A DNA stretch of 9,166 nucleotides from CAZDHT01 sp964505325 (GTDB lineage: Bacteria; Planctomycetota; PUPC01): assembly GCA_964505325.1 (NCBI GenBank), contig CAZDHT010000222.1, positions 1 through 9,166 on the forward strand. Reading direction: 5' to 3'. The notes under the pieces are model-generated. The model saw only the letters and a program-made list of their open reading frames with translations. It did no database searches and had not been told where the DNA came from. The position numbers were made by a program, and so were the translations under genes. Below are positions 1 through 5,697 of this stretch, piece by piece. The first letter of the stretch is position 1; every line of letters begins with the position of its first letter.

Positions 1-158
1 TAGCGGTGTTCCGGATCGGGGTGGGTAATATAGTGGGCCGAGCCGCTCTCGAGGATGCGCCCGGCCTCTTCGCCGTCCACGATCACGCTGGCGACGCGCG
101 CGGTCTCGGTGAGGGCGTTGAGCATTTTTCGGACCTTCGGGTTCTGCCTGGCCATCAT
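1..158 (-). CDS. Small Cache/PAS-like protein, copy B (partial, runs off left edge)
   Basis: The first 52 codons of a protein whose remainder lies beyond the window. It begins MMARQNPKVRKML and is clearly a paralogue of the complete 180-aa protein at 2019-2561: by hand count 35 of 52 residues are identical, with the N-terminal 35 residues much better conserved than the next 17. Its start overlaps the stop of the upstream DUF4091 gene (TGA at 157-155). The first ATG (158) gives a 4-base ATGA overlap and the second (155) a 1-base TGATG overlap. A purine-rich Shine-Dalgarno run (GGGGAGGG on the minus strand, 169-162) ends 3 bases before the first ATG, so the second ATG has the more usual spacing. 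The function is unknown. There is no signal peptide. Existence is well supported by the paralogue; the function is not. Confidence 0.85.
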   Translation of the reverse strand, partial: MMARQNPKVRKMLNALTETARVASVIVDGEEAGRILESGSAHYITHPDPEHR

Positions 159-1936
159 TTGCCCTCCCCAGCCAGCGCCCGGTCCCGCACGGTCTGCCAC
201 CAGGCGGGGTCGAGCTGCTTTTGCTCGACGGCCTCGGGCTCGTGCTCCTCTCGAAGGTTGCGGCTGTCCCACTCTTCCGGGGGCAGTTCGACGGCGGCAC
301 GCGGCGGCTTCTTCCACAGCTCGATCGGGATCCTCTGCTTGAACTCCTCCTGCACGGCATCCTTGTTGCCGGCGGCTTCGACGGCCCGGTTGACCAGGTC
401 GATGTCCTGGATGCCGTTGCGCTCGATCTTAAGGCGAATCGACGGGATGGGGCCTTTGATGCCGAATCGCTCGCCCGGATAGATGGACCCGGTGCCGCCG
501 CCGTCACTGTCGAACCACGGATCAGGCCCGGGATTGGTGGAGAGCCAGGCGCAGTTGCCGTGCATCCGCCGCATCCACGTCTCGTAGCTGAGGCCGAGGA
601 TCATGCTCGAGGCCGCGGTGATGGGCGGCGTGCCGTTGTACCACCACGTAATATCGCCCCGGGCGACCAGCTTGGGGATTTCTTCGGGATACCACCGGTG
701 GAACCCGCCGCACACCCAGAAGTTCTTGTGGCCTTCCATCATCGAGAACAGGTTCTTCATCTGCCAGCTCGAGTCCATCCGGTAGACCCACTGCACGGGC
801 GAGTCGCCGACCCCCTCCTCCCACATTCGCACGAACTCGCGCTGGTACACCATGTCCTTGATGTCCTTCACCTCGTCGCCGTCCCAGCCGAACCAGCGGT
901 AGCGCTTCTTGTGGTTCAAGTAAAACACAATCTTCGAGTGGGTCCATCCCTTCTCGCGGAGGTGAGCGTCGAACTGGCGGACGCCGTTGACGAACTCGAC
1001 CTCGAACGCCTTCTCACCCCAGTACAGATAGGACGCGGGGAACTCGGGATTGAGCGGCGCGTAGACGCCCCAAACCGGCTTGGCCGGGCGGCGCGGGCCG
1101 GGGCAGCCGGGCGCCGCCGTCGCAAACAGGCTGCCGTCGAGCACGGGGCCGTAGTGCTTGTCGTACAGCTCCCATCCGACCAGCTTCTTGTCACGGCCGC
1201 GGCCCTCCATGCGCGGAGCGTAGATCGGGTCGTAGGTGCCCGAGTGGCCGTAGCCCAGGTTGCTCAGCAGGCCGCGGTGCTCATACACCAGTCGGTGGTA
1301 GTTGTGCAGCAGCTCGATCGACTTGTTCCACATCCTCTCGCCGCGCGGGTTCTTGCCGAATGTCTTCGGGAAGAACTTTTGCAGGAACCGGCAGCCGTAC
1401 GAATTGTGGTCTATCACGACGCACGGCTCTTCCGGGATGGTCAGGTCAAGCACCTGGACCTTGACCGAAAGCGACACGGTCTCGCCACCGGCGGCGAGCC
1501 GCACACGGCCGCTCGCCTTCCCCGGCTTGGCATCGGCGGGAACGTATACGTCCACCCAGAATTCCTGCGTGGTCTGACCGTCAATCCGGTTGTCCGGGTC
1601 GGGCAATTGCTGCGCCTTCGGGCCGCGGACCGGGATGAGCGCGTCCGGCCAGTACGTAGTGGGTCCCCCTTCTTTGCCCTTGATGTGATGGTACCAGACC
1701 TTGAACAGGTCGATCTCGAGCCCGCCGCGGATCGACGCGGACAGCTTGTACTCGCCGGCGCCCTGGACGAGCACACGAAACGAGGCATACCCGTTCCGCG
1801 CGGCACGCAGAGATACGGCGCCCTTGGCGTCCGTGACCACGCCCGGCGAGTCCGATACGTCGGACGGCTTCGGCTGTCCGAACGGATCATGCCCCAGCCA
1901 TTCGTGAGCGGCCTTCAACTCAAAGCTTGCTGCCAT
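155..1936 (-). CDS. DUF4091 / GH123-like putative glycoside hydrolase, copy B
   Basis: A 593-aa predicted intracellular glycosidase-like protein. Residues about 1-165 look like beta-sandwich modules (for example the FRVLVQGAGEY strands and a WPDALIPV segment), followed by a probable TIM barrel at about 170-515. The barrel ends in the DUF4091 signature: YPGERF, then PIPSIRLKIERNGIQDIDL (about 486-514), matching the family pattern PIPSxRLExxRxGIxDYE. A conserved NHKK (341-344) followed by WDGDE (351-355) resembles the N-N-K...LDEP region of DUF4091 relatives, making D354-E355 the candidate counterpart of the GH123 Asp-Glu pair (inference). An acidic, tryptophan-rich tail (about 536-593) extends past the domain. 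ATG at 1936 is preceded by AGGAGA with 8-base spacing. It lies 82 bp downstream of small-protein copy A and is coupled to small-protein copy B. There is no signal peptide. The substrate is unknown. Confidence 0.85.
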   Translation of the reverse strand: MAASFELKAAHEWLGHDPFGQPKPSDVSDSPGVVTDAKGAVSLRAARNGYASFRVLVQGAGEYKLSASIRGGLEIDLFKVWYHHIKGKEGGPTTYWPDALIPVRGPKAQQLPDPDNRIDGQTTQEFWVDVYVPADAKPGKASGRVRLAAGGETVSLSVKVQVLDLTIPEEPCVVIDHNSYGCRFLQKFFPKTFGKNPRGERMWNKSIELLHNYHRLVYEHRGLLSNLGYGHSGTYDPIYAPRMEGRGRDKKLVGWELYDKHYGPVLDGSLFATAAPGCPGPRRPAKPVWGVYAPLNPEFPASYLYWGEKAFEVEFVNGVRQFDAHLREKGWTHSKIVFYLNHKKRYRWFGWDGDEVKDIKDMVYQREFVRMWEEGVGDSPVQWVYRMDSSWQMKNLFSMMEGHKNFWVCGGFHRWYPEEIPKLVARGDITWWYNGTPPITAASSMILGLSYETWMRRMHGNCAWLSTNPGPDPWFDSDGGGTGSIYPGERFGIKGPIPSIRLKIERNGIQDIDLVNRAVEAAGNKDAVQEEFKQRIPIELWKKPPRAAVELPPEEWDSRNLREEHEPEAVEQKQLDPAWWQTVRDRALAGEGK

Positions 1937-1944
1937 CGGTCCAA

Positions 1945-1950
1945 TCTCCT
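1945..1950 (-). promoter_or_regulatory. Ribosome binding site of DUF4091 copy B
   Basis: AGGAGA on the minus strand, 8 bases upstream of the ATG at 1936. It supports that start, which also aligns with the N-terminus of the paralogue that begins at 4327. Confidence 0.7.
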
Positions 1951-1965
1951 GTTCAAACAGTGCGG

Positions 1966-2011
1966 CCGAAGGTACGCCAACGGCCAGGATGATCCCAATA
2001 CCTCACCACAA
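1966..2011 (-). repeat. Leader element of DUF4091 copy B (matches 4346-4397)
   Basis: Noncoding sequence between small-protein copy A and enzyme copy B. It shares ordered blocks with the leader of enzyme copy A. Read on the plus strand these are CCGAAGGTA (1966-1974), CGGCC-NN-GATGAT-N-CC (1981-1996) and ACCACAA (2005-2011). The CGGCC to GATGAT spacing is identical in both copies. The other gaps differ by 3 and 9 bases. It is either a relic of the tandem duplication or a maintained cis-element. On the minus strand it includes TGG-GATCAT, a weak extended -10-like sequence. Confidence 0.6.
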
Positions 2012-2018
2012 CTGCTCG

Positions 2019-2561
2019 TCATTCCCATGCCGGCGGAATCGACTTTGCCTTCGCGTGCATCGCGCTCAACTCAACCACGCCGACGACGTCGCCAAGGCTA
2101 TCCGCGACCGGCGCGAGCACGGTCAGCGTCTTGCTCTCGTGATACAGCGGTGCGACGACGACCTCGTTCGTCTCCATGCAGCGCGCCATCTCCTCCGGCA
2201 TTTCGATCCGCGAGCCGCCGAACCTGTAGTAGCGATGCACGCTGCCGTTGTGCAGGACCAGGGTCATGTGGCCCTCTTTGCCTTTGGTCTTGAGCCAGAG
2301 CGACGCGTTGCAGGCGAAGTCGACCAGCCGCTCGATGCGGAACAGCAGTTTCTTCATTCGCTGAAACGTCAGGTGGTCCACGTCGTAGTAGTCGCCGGCG
2401 AGGCTGCGGTAGTTGGGGTCGGGGTTGGCGACGTAGTGCAGCGCCCGTTCTGTCGGGATGCGGCCGGCTTCGTCACCGTCGACCATCACGCTCGCCACGC
2501 GGGCGGCTTCCGTCATTGCCTTGAGCATCTTGCGGACCTTGGGGTTCTGCTTCGCCATCAT
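2019..2561 (-). CDS. Small protein of unknown family with Cache/PAS-like C-terminus, copy A
   Basis: A 180-aa protein that I do not recognise as a named family. The N-terminus is basic and helical (MMAKQNPKVRKML). Residues about 66-90 (FQRMKKLLFRIERLVDFA) look like an amphipathic helix. The second half reads as alternating beta strands, ending in VVVAPLY...TLTVLAPVADSLGDVVGVVEL (about 134-165). That resembles the end of Cache/PAS ligand-binding folds, where a final strand pair contains P-V-x-D-x-x-G-x-V-x-G-V-V. There is no membrane segment or signal peptide, so if it is a sensor-type fold it is cytosolic and lacks an obvious output domain. The start overlaps the enzyme stop (ATG 2561 or 2558; TGA 2560-2558), with AGGAGAGG just upstream inside the enzyme's last codons, so translation is probably coupled. 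Extending the frame upstream to 2603 would only re-read the end of the enzyme gene. It may be a partner, regulator or ligand-binding subunit of the enzyme. Confidence 0.8.
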   Translation of the reverse strand: MMAKQNPKVRKMLKAMTEAARVASVMVDGDEAGRIPTERALHYVANPDPNYRSLAGDYYDVDHLTFQRMKKLLFRIERLVDFACNASLWLKTKGKEGHMTLVLHNGSVHRYYRFGGSRIEMPEEMARCMETNEVVVAPLYHESKTLTVLAPVADSLGDVVGVVELSAMHAKAKSIPPAWE

Positions 2562-4327
2562 TTCCTCTCCTGCTTGAGCGCCAGTTTGCGGATCACCTGC
2601 CACCAGAACGGATCGAGCTCCTTCCGCTCGTGGTGTTCCGGCTCGTGATCCTCCGCCAGATTATACGCATCCCATTCCTCTGGGGGAAGCTTTGTGGCGT
2701 TCGGCGGCGGGGCCTCCCACAGTGGGATGGGGATGGCGCGGCTCACCTGCCGGCGCACGGCATCGAGGCTGTCCGCGGCCTTCGCCGCCTGGTCGATGAG
2801 GTCGATGTCCTGGATGCCGTTGCGCTGGACCTTGAGCCGGATCGACGGGAGCGGGCCCTTGATGCGGAACCGCTCGCCGGGATAGAGCAGGGCGGTGGCG
2901 GAGCCATTGCAGTCGGACCACGGATCGCGCCCCGGATTGACGGTCGACCAGGTGCAGTAGCCGTGCATCCCGCGGGCCCACGTCAGATAGGCGTTCTGGA
3001 GGATGCTGCTGGTGCCCGCGTCGACCCGCGGCGCGCCGCCGTACCACCAGACCGTCTCGCCGCGCTGGATGACCCGAGCGACCTCCTCAGGATACCAGCG
3101 GACCAGATTGCCGCACACCCAGAAGTTCCGGTGGCCGCCCAGCACGTCGAACTGGTTCTTCACCTGCCAGCTCGCGTCGAGCCGGTAGACCCACGGCACC
3201 GGCGAGCCCGCCGTCGCCTTTTCCCACATCCGGATCATCGCCCGGTGGTGGCCGGCGTCGCTCATGTACTTCATCTCGTCGCCGTCCCACTCGAACGACC
3301 GGTGCCGCTTCTTGTGGTTGAAGAAGAACTCCATCCGCGTGTCCGTCCAGCCGTTCTCTCGGAGGTGCGCGTCGAACTGCCGGACGCCGCGCACGAACTC
3401 GACCTCGTACCCCTTGTCGCCCCACCACAGGTAATCGGCCGGCCACGCCGGATTGAACGGCGTGTAGATGCTGTATGGCGGCCGGGCCGGGCGCCTCGGC
3501 CGCGGCATGCGGGGCGCCGCGGTGGCGAACGCACTGCCGTCGAGCAGCGGCCCGTGCAGCAGGTCGAACGGCTCCCAGTCGGTCAGGTTTCTTTCGCGGC
3601 CGTGACCTTGGGCGCGCGGGCCGTAGATGGGCGCCAGCGAGCCCGACTGCTTGTAGCCGAGGTTGTGGAACAGGCCCCGGTGCTCGTGGAACAGGCGGTA
3701 GTAGTTGTGCAGCCGCTCGACCGGCCCGCGCCAGAAGCGCTCCGACACCAGGCGGCTCCGGCGGACCTGCTTCACCCCGGAGCTGTACGAATTGTGGTCG
3801 ACCACGATGCACGGCTCGTCCGGAATCGTCTTTTCGAGCACACGGACCCGCAGCAGCAGCGACGTGGCCTCGCCGTCAGCCACCAGCCGTATCCGGCCGG
3901 TTACCCGGCCGGGCCTAGTGTCGGGCGGGACGAAGATATCGACCCAGAACTCCTGAGCGGTTTGTCCCTCGATCGCGTTCTCCGGGTCGGGCAATCGGAA
4001 GGGCTTCCGGCCGCGGACGGGGATCAGCGCATCCGGCCAGTACTCGGGCCGTGCGTCCTTCTCCACGTGCATCCGGTGATACCAGGCCTTGTACAGATCG
4101 AGCTCCAGGCCGCCGCGGATCGATGCAGTCAGGCGGTACTCGCCCGAGCCCTGTACCAGCACGCGAAACGATACGTAGCCATTGCGGGCCGCCCGCAACA
4201 TGACCGCGCCCTTGTTGTTCGTGATGCCGTACGGCTGGGAGGGAACGTCGGCGCGTTTGAGGCGGCCGAACGGATCGCGGGTTACCCATTCCGGCGCGGC
4301 TGTCAAGGTGACGAGTCCCGGGGCCAC
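2558..4327 (-). CDS. DUF4091 / GH123-like putative glycoside hydrolase, copy A
   Basis: A 589-aa paralogue of the protein at 155-1936. One N-terminal block is 37 of 45 identical by hand count, and similarity continues to the last residues. Domain order is the same: beta-sandwich modules (about 1-165), probable TIM barrel (about 170-515) with NHKK (337-340) and WDGDE (347-351; candidate pair D350-E351), the DUF4091 signature GPLPSIRLKVQRNGIQDIDL (491-510), and an acidic/Trp tail. I chose the GTG at 4327: GGAGAG lies 5 bases upstream, and the resulting N-terminus lines up almost exactly with the ATG start of copy B. Longer in-frame starts up to 4612 would run through the 3' end of the UroD-like gene and add low-complexity sequence with no counterpart in copy B. 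There is no signal peptide. It lies 106 bp downstream of the UroD-like gene and overlaps the small protein. It is probably a glycosidase of unknown specificity. Confidence 0.85.
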   Translation of the reverse strand: MAPGLVTLTAAPEWVTRDPFGRLKRADVPSQPYGITNNKGAVMLRAARNGYVSFRVLVQGSGEYRLTASIRGGLELDLYKAWYHRMHVEKDARPEYWPDALIPVRGRKPFRLPDPENAIEGQTAQEFWVDIFVPPDTRPGRVTGRIRLVADGEATSLLLRVRVLEKTIPDEPCIVVDHNSYSSGVKQVRRSRLVSERFWRGPVERLHNYYRLFHEHRGLFHNLGYKQSGSLAPIYGPRAQGHGRERNLTDWEPFDLLHGPLLDGSAFATAAPRMPRPRRPARPPYSIYTPFNPAWPADYLWWGDKGYEVEFVRGVRQFDAHLRENGWTDTRMEFFFNHKKRHRSFEWDGDEMKYMSDAGHHRAMIRMWEKATAGSPVPWVYRLDASWQVKNQFDVLGGHRNFWVCGNLVRWYPEEVARVIQRGETVWWYGGAPRVDAGTSSILQNAYLTWARGMHGYCTWSTVNPGRDPWSDCNGSATALLYPGERFRIKGPLPSIRLKVQRNGIQDIDLIDQAAKAADSLDAVRRQVSRAIPIPLWEAPPPNATKLPPEEWDAYNLAEDHEPEHHERKELDPFWWQVIRKLALKQERK

Positions 4328-4332
4328 ACACG

Positions 4333-4338
4333 CTCTCC
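4333..4338 (-). promoter_or_regulatory. Ribosome binding site deciding the GTG start of DUF4091 copy A
   Basis: GGAGAG on the minus strand, 5 bases upstream of GTG at 4327. No ATG in this frame fits between the end of the UroD-like gene and the conserved N-terminus, so this site plus the alignment with copy B decides the start. Confidence 0.65.
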
Positions 4339-4345
4339 GATCGGA

Positions 4346-4397
4346 CCGAAGGTATCCCGGCCGTGATGATACCAGAGCTTGCAACGGATTACCACAA
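4346..4397 (-). repeat. Leader element of DUF4091 copy A (matches 1966-2011)
   Basis: Noncoding leader carrying, on the plus strand, CCGAAGGTA (4346-4354), CGGCC-NN-GATGAT-N-CC (4358-4373) and ACCACAA (4391-4397), in the same order as the leader of copy B. On the minus strand it includes TGG-TATCAT, an extended -10-like sequence without a clear -35 at 16-18 bases. A promoter internal to the leftward gene set is possible but unproven. Confidence 0.6.
4351..4373. promoter_or_regulatory. Short dyad GGTATC-N11-GATACC
   Basis: A perfect 6-bp inverted repeat located 23 bases upstream of the GTG of DUF4091 copy A, within the shared leader. It could be an operator half-site pair. The arms are short and the dyad is not preserved in the copy B leader, so chance is a serious alternative. 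Confidence 0.2.
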
Positions 4398-4433
4398 GCG
4401 AAGCCAAAGAAACGCAGACAAGCCCGCCCGCCA

Positions 4434-5564
4434 TTACTCGCCTGTGGGCCAATGGTAGCGGCCCGTTTCGAGGGCCGTTTCGATGAAGCGAATGTAATTG
4501 CTCTCGGTCTTCTGCGCAAGTGGGATGTCGATGGGCGCGGCGGTGGGCATGATGATGAACCGGCCGTGCGGCTTGCCCGCGGCCATGATGTCGCGGACCA
4601 GCTCCTCGACAAAGTCGCCGTCCGCCGCCTCCAAGTGCTTCAGCTCGATCCCGCCGGTCAGGCAGATGCGGTCGCCGACCACCGCCTTCAGGCCCGACAC
4701 GTCGATGTCGCCGTCCGGCGGGGGCTCGATCGGGTCCAGCGCGTCCGGCCCCATCTCGTCGATCTGGTCGATCACCCGTCCGATCCTGCCGTGCGAGTGA
4801 AACCGGGCGAACGCCCCGGCCTCCTGGATCATGCGGATGTACTCGCTGTCGTAGCGGGTGACGAACCGGCGGAACAACTCCGGCGGCAGATAGGGCGGCG
4901 TGGCATACTCCGGCCCGCAGATGCGAAAGACCACGTTCCTGACCGGGCCGGCCAGAATGCGGCGCAGGCGCTCCACGTAGCGCTCGTGCAGGCGGTCCAT
5001 CCCCACGGTGATTGCATCCGTCTCGGTCATGGCGTTTACGGTGAAGTTGCCGAACTCAAACGCCTCTGCCAGCTCGCAGATCGGATCGCCGACCGAGACC
5101 ATCGGAAGGCCACGCGTTTCGCCAAGGTCGCCCCACGCACGTTCCAGCCCGCTGAAGTCGGGTTCGCCCGGCTCCCAGGGCAGATCGAGGTACGCGGCCA
5201 TGTCGTCGAGGTCCTTGACGTAGTGTTCACGCGTCCAGGAGGTCATGACGTTGTCGCTGCGGCTGGTCAGCCGGGTCAGCGTGCGGGTGGGGGTGCGGAT
5301 CGTGGCGCGTGAGACGTGCTGGTCGTCTTCGTCCCACTTCTCGACGGTCACGTCGTGCTCTTTGGCGCGAACGTTCGGCACCGGAACGTTGCACATATAC
5401 ATGCAGTCGGTCTTTTCGCGGATGAAGTCCATCAGGCGGCCGTAGCTCTTCTGCTGATTCTCGAACGCGCCCGCGTTCCACCCGCACAGTTCGTAGGTGC
5501 TGATCGGCACGCGGTCGGGCATCTCGCCGCGGTGGCAGGCCAGGAGTCGTTCCGTGCTGTTCAT
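4434..5564 (-). CDS. Uroporphyrinogen decarboxylase-like (UroD/MtaA-type) protein
   Basis: A 376-aa cytosolic protein of the UroD/methylcobamide methyltransferase superfamily. Evidence: the typical opening STERLLACHRGEMPDRVPI (3-21); HSHGRIGRVIDQIDEMGPDALDPIEPP (256-282), the H-x-H-G...GxDxLDPIE core of this group; GDIDVSGLKAVVGDRICLTGGI (285-306); and a C-terminal ESNYIRFIETALETGRY helix. The N-terminal arginine-rich substrate motif of true HemE is not visible, so haem synthesis is unlikely. The group usually handles methyl transfer to or from corrinoids or thiols, or is uncharacterised. I chose ATG 5564 because it gives the family-typical N-terminus; starting at 5654 adds 30 residues that cross a promoter-like region. 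The Shine-Dalgarno site is weak. It is the first gene of the leftward set, upstream of the DUF4091 cassettes. H256/H258 and C301 are possible metal ligands (inference). Confidence 0.85.
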   Translation of the reverse strand: MNSTERLLACHRGEMPDRVPISTYELCGWNAGAFENQQKSYGRLMDFIREKTDCMYMCNVPVPNVRAKEHDVTVEKWDEDDQHVSRATIRTPTRTLTRLTSRSDNVMTSWTREHYVKDLDDMAAYLDLPWEPGEPDFSGLERAWGDLGETRGLPMVSVGDPICELAEAFEFGNFTVNAMTETDAITVGMDRLHERYVERLRRILAGPVRNVVFRICGPEYATPPYLPPELFRRFVTRYDSEYIRMIQEAGAFARFHSHGRIGRVIDQIDEMGPDALDPIEPPPDGDIDVSGLKAVVGDRICLTGGIELKHLEAADGDFVEELVRDIMAAGKPHGRFIIMPTAAPIDIPLAQKTESNYIRFIETALETGRYHWPTGE

Positions 5565-5575
5565 AGCTGCCGGGC

Positions 5576-5603
5576 AATATACCAGTTCGCCGCATCTTCG
5601 CAA
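5576..5603 (-). promoter_or_regulatory. Candidate promoter of the leftward operon
   Basis: On the minus strand TTGCGA (5603-5598), a 16-base gap and TATATT (5581-5576), preceded by TGG so that the -10 reads as an extended type. It ends 11 bases before the ATG at 5564, so the transcript would have a leader of only a few bases. That fits the lack of a good Shine-Dalgarno site there. Confidence 0.4.
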
Positions 5604-5639
5604 GCGGCTTGGACCTGCGGCTGAGGGTTCCAATCGGCG

Positions 5640-5683
5640 CGGAAAAACGTACAATTCCTGCTCTCTGGTCTTGAATTTTTCCG
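5640..5683. promoter_or_regulatory. 8-bp inverted repeat CGGAAAAA / TTTTTCCG in the divergent intergenic region
   Basis: Perfect 8-bp arms at 5640-5647 and 5676-5683, 28 bases apart, in an AT-rich island within GC-rich DNA. The arms flank the TACAAT -10-like box (5650-5655), and the right arm abuts the Shine-Dalgarno site of the esterase gene. The arrangement suits a repressor operator pair or a looping site. A transcribed hairpin is less likely if transcription begins near 5662. Confidence 0.35.
5650..5655 (+). promoter_or_regulatory. Candidate -10 box for the rightward genes
   Basis: TACAAT, about 43 bases before the ATG at 5698. The -35 region 16-17 bases upstream (around 5627-5633) is poor, so the promoter is weak, activator-dependent or misassigned. 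Confidence 0.3.
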
Positions 5684-5685
5684 AT

Positions 5686-5690
5686 GGAGG
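5686..5690 (+). promoter_or_regulatory. Ribosome binding site of the SGNH esterase gene
   Basis: A consensus GGAGG with 7-base spacing to the ATG at 5698. It fixes the start there and not at in-frame positions upstream (to 5497), which lie in the divergent promoter region and the UroD-like gene. Confidence 0.8.
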
Positions 5691-5697
5691 TACAGCA

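Larger units (their letters stand above)
1..4397 (-). repeat. Tandem duplication of the leader + DUF4091 enzyme + small-protein cassette
   Basis: Unit A spans 4397 to 2019 and unit B spans 2011 to beyond position 1. Each has the same leader blocks, a DUF4091 enzyme (589 or 593 aa) and a small protein whose start overlaps the enzyme stop in identical ATGATG fashion. Unit A's last gene ends 7 bases before the shared leader of unit B begins, which places the junction near 2012-2018. Proteins have diverged substantially, most in the barrel middle and least in the N-terminal sandwich and the small protein's N-terminus, so the duplication is not recent. More units may lie to the left. Confidence 0.8.

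Noticed and set aside
221..2293. Long plus-strand open frame opposite DUF4091 copy B and small-protein copy A
   Set aside because: Antisense to two clearly homologous genes. Its translation is rich in Arg, Val, Asp, His and Leu with no recognisable motif, as expected for the mirror frame of GC-rich coding sequence, and it crosses two real genes and their gap.
2630..4366. Long plus-strand open frame opposite DUF4091 copy A
   Set aside because: Same antisense artefact; the minus-strand frame has a paralogue, a Shine-Dalgarno site and a domain signature.
4327..4612. N-terminal extension of DUF4091 copy A up to 4612
   Set aside because: It would overlap about 180 bases of the UroD-like coding region and has no counterpart in copy B; the GTG at 4327 with GGAGAG upstream explains the start.
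4434..5564. HemE (true uroporphyrinogen decarboxylase)
   Set aside because: The N-terminal HemE arginine/glutamine-glycine motif is absent, and the context is carbohydrate metabolism, not tetrapyrrole synthesis.
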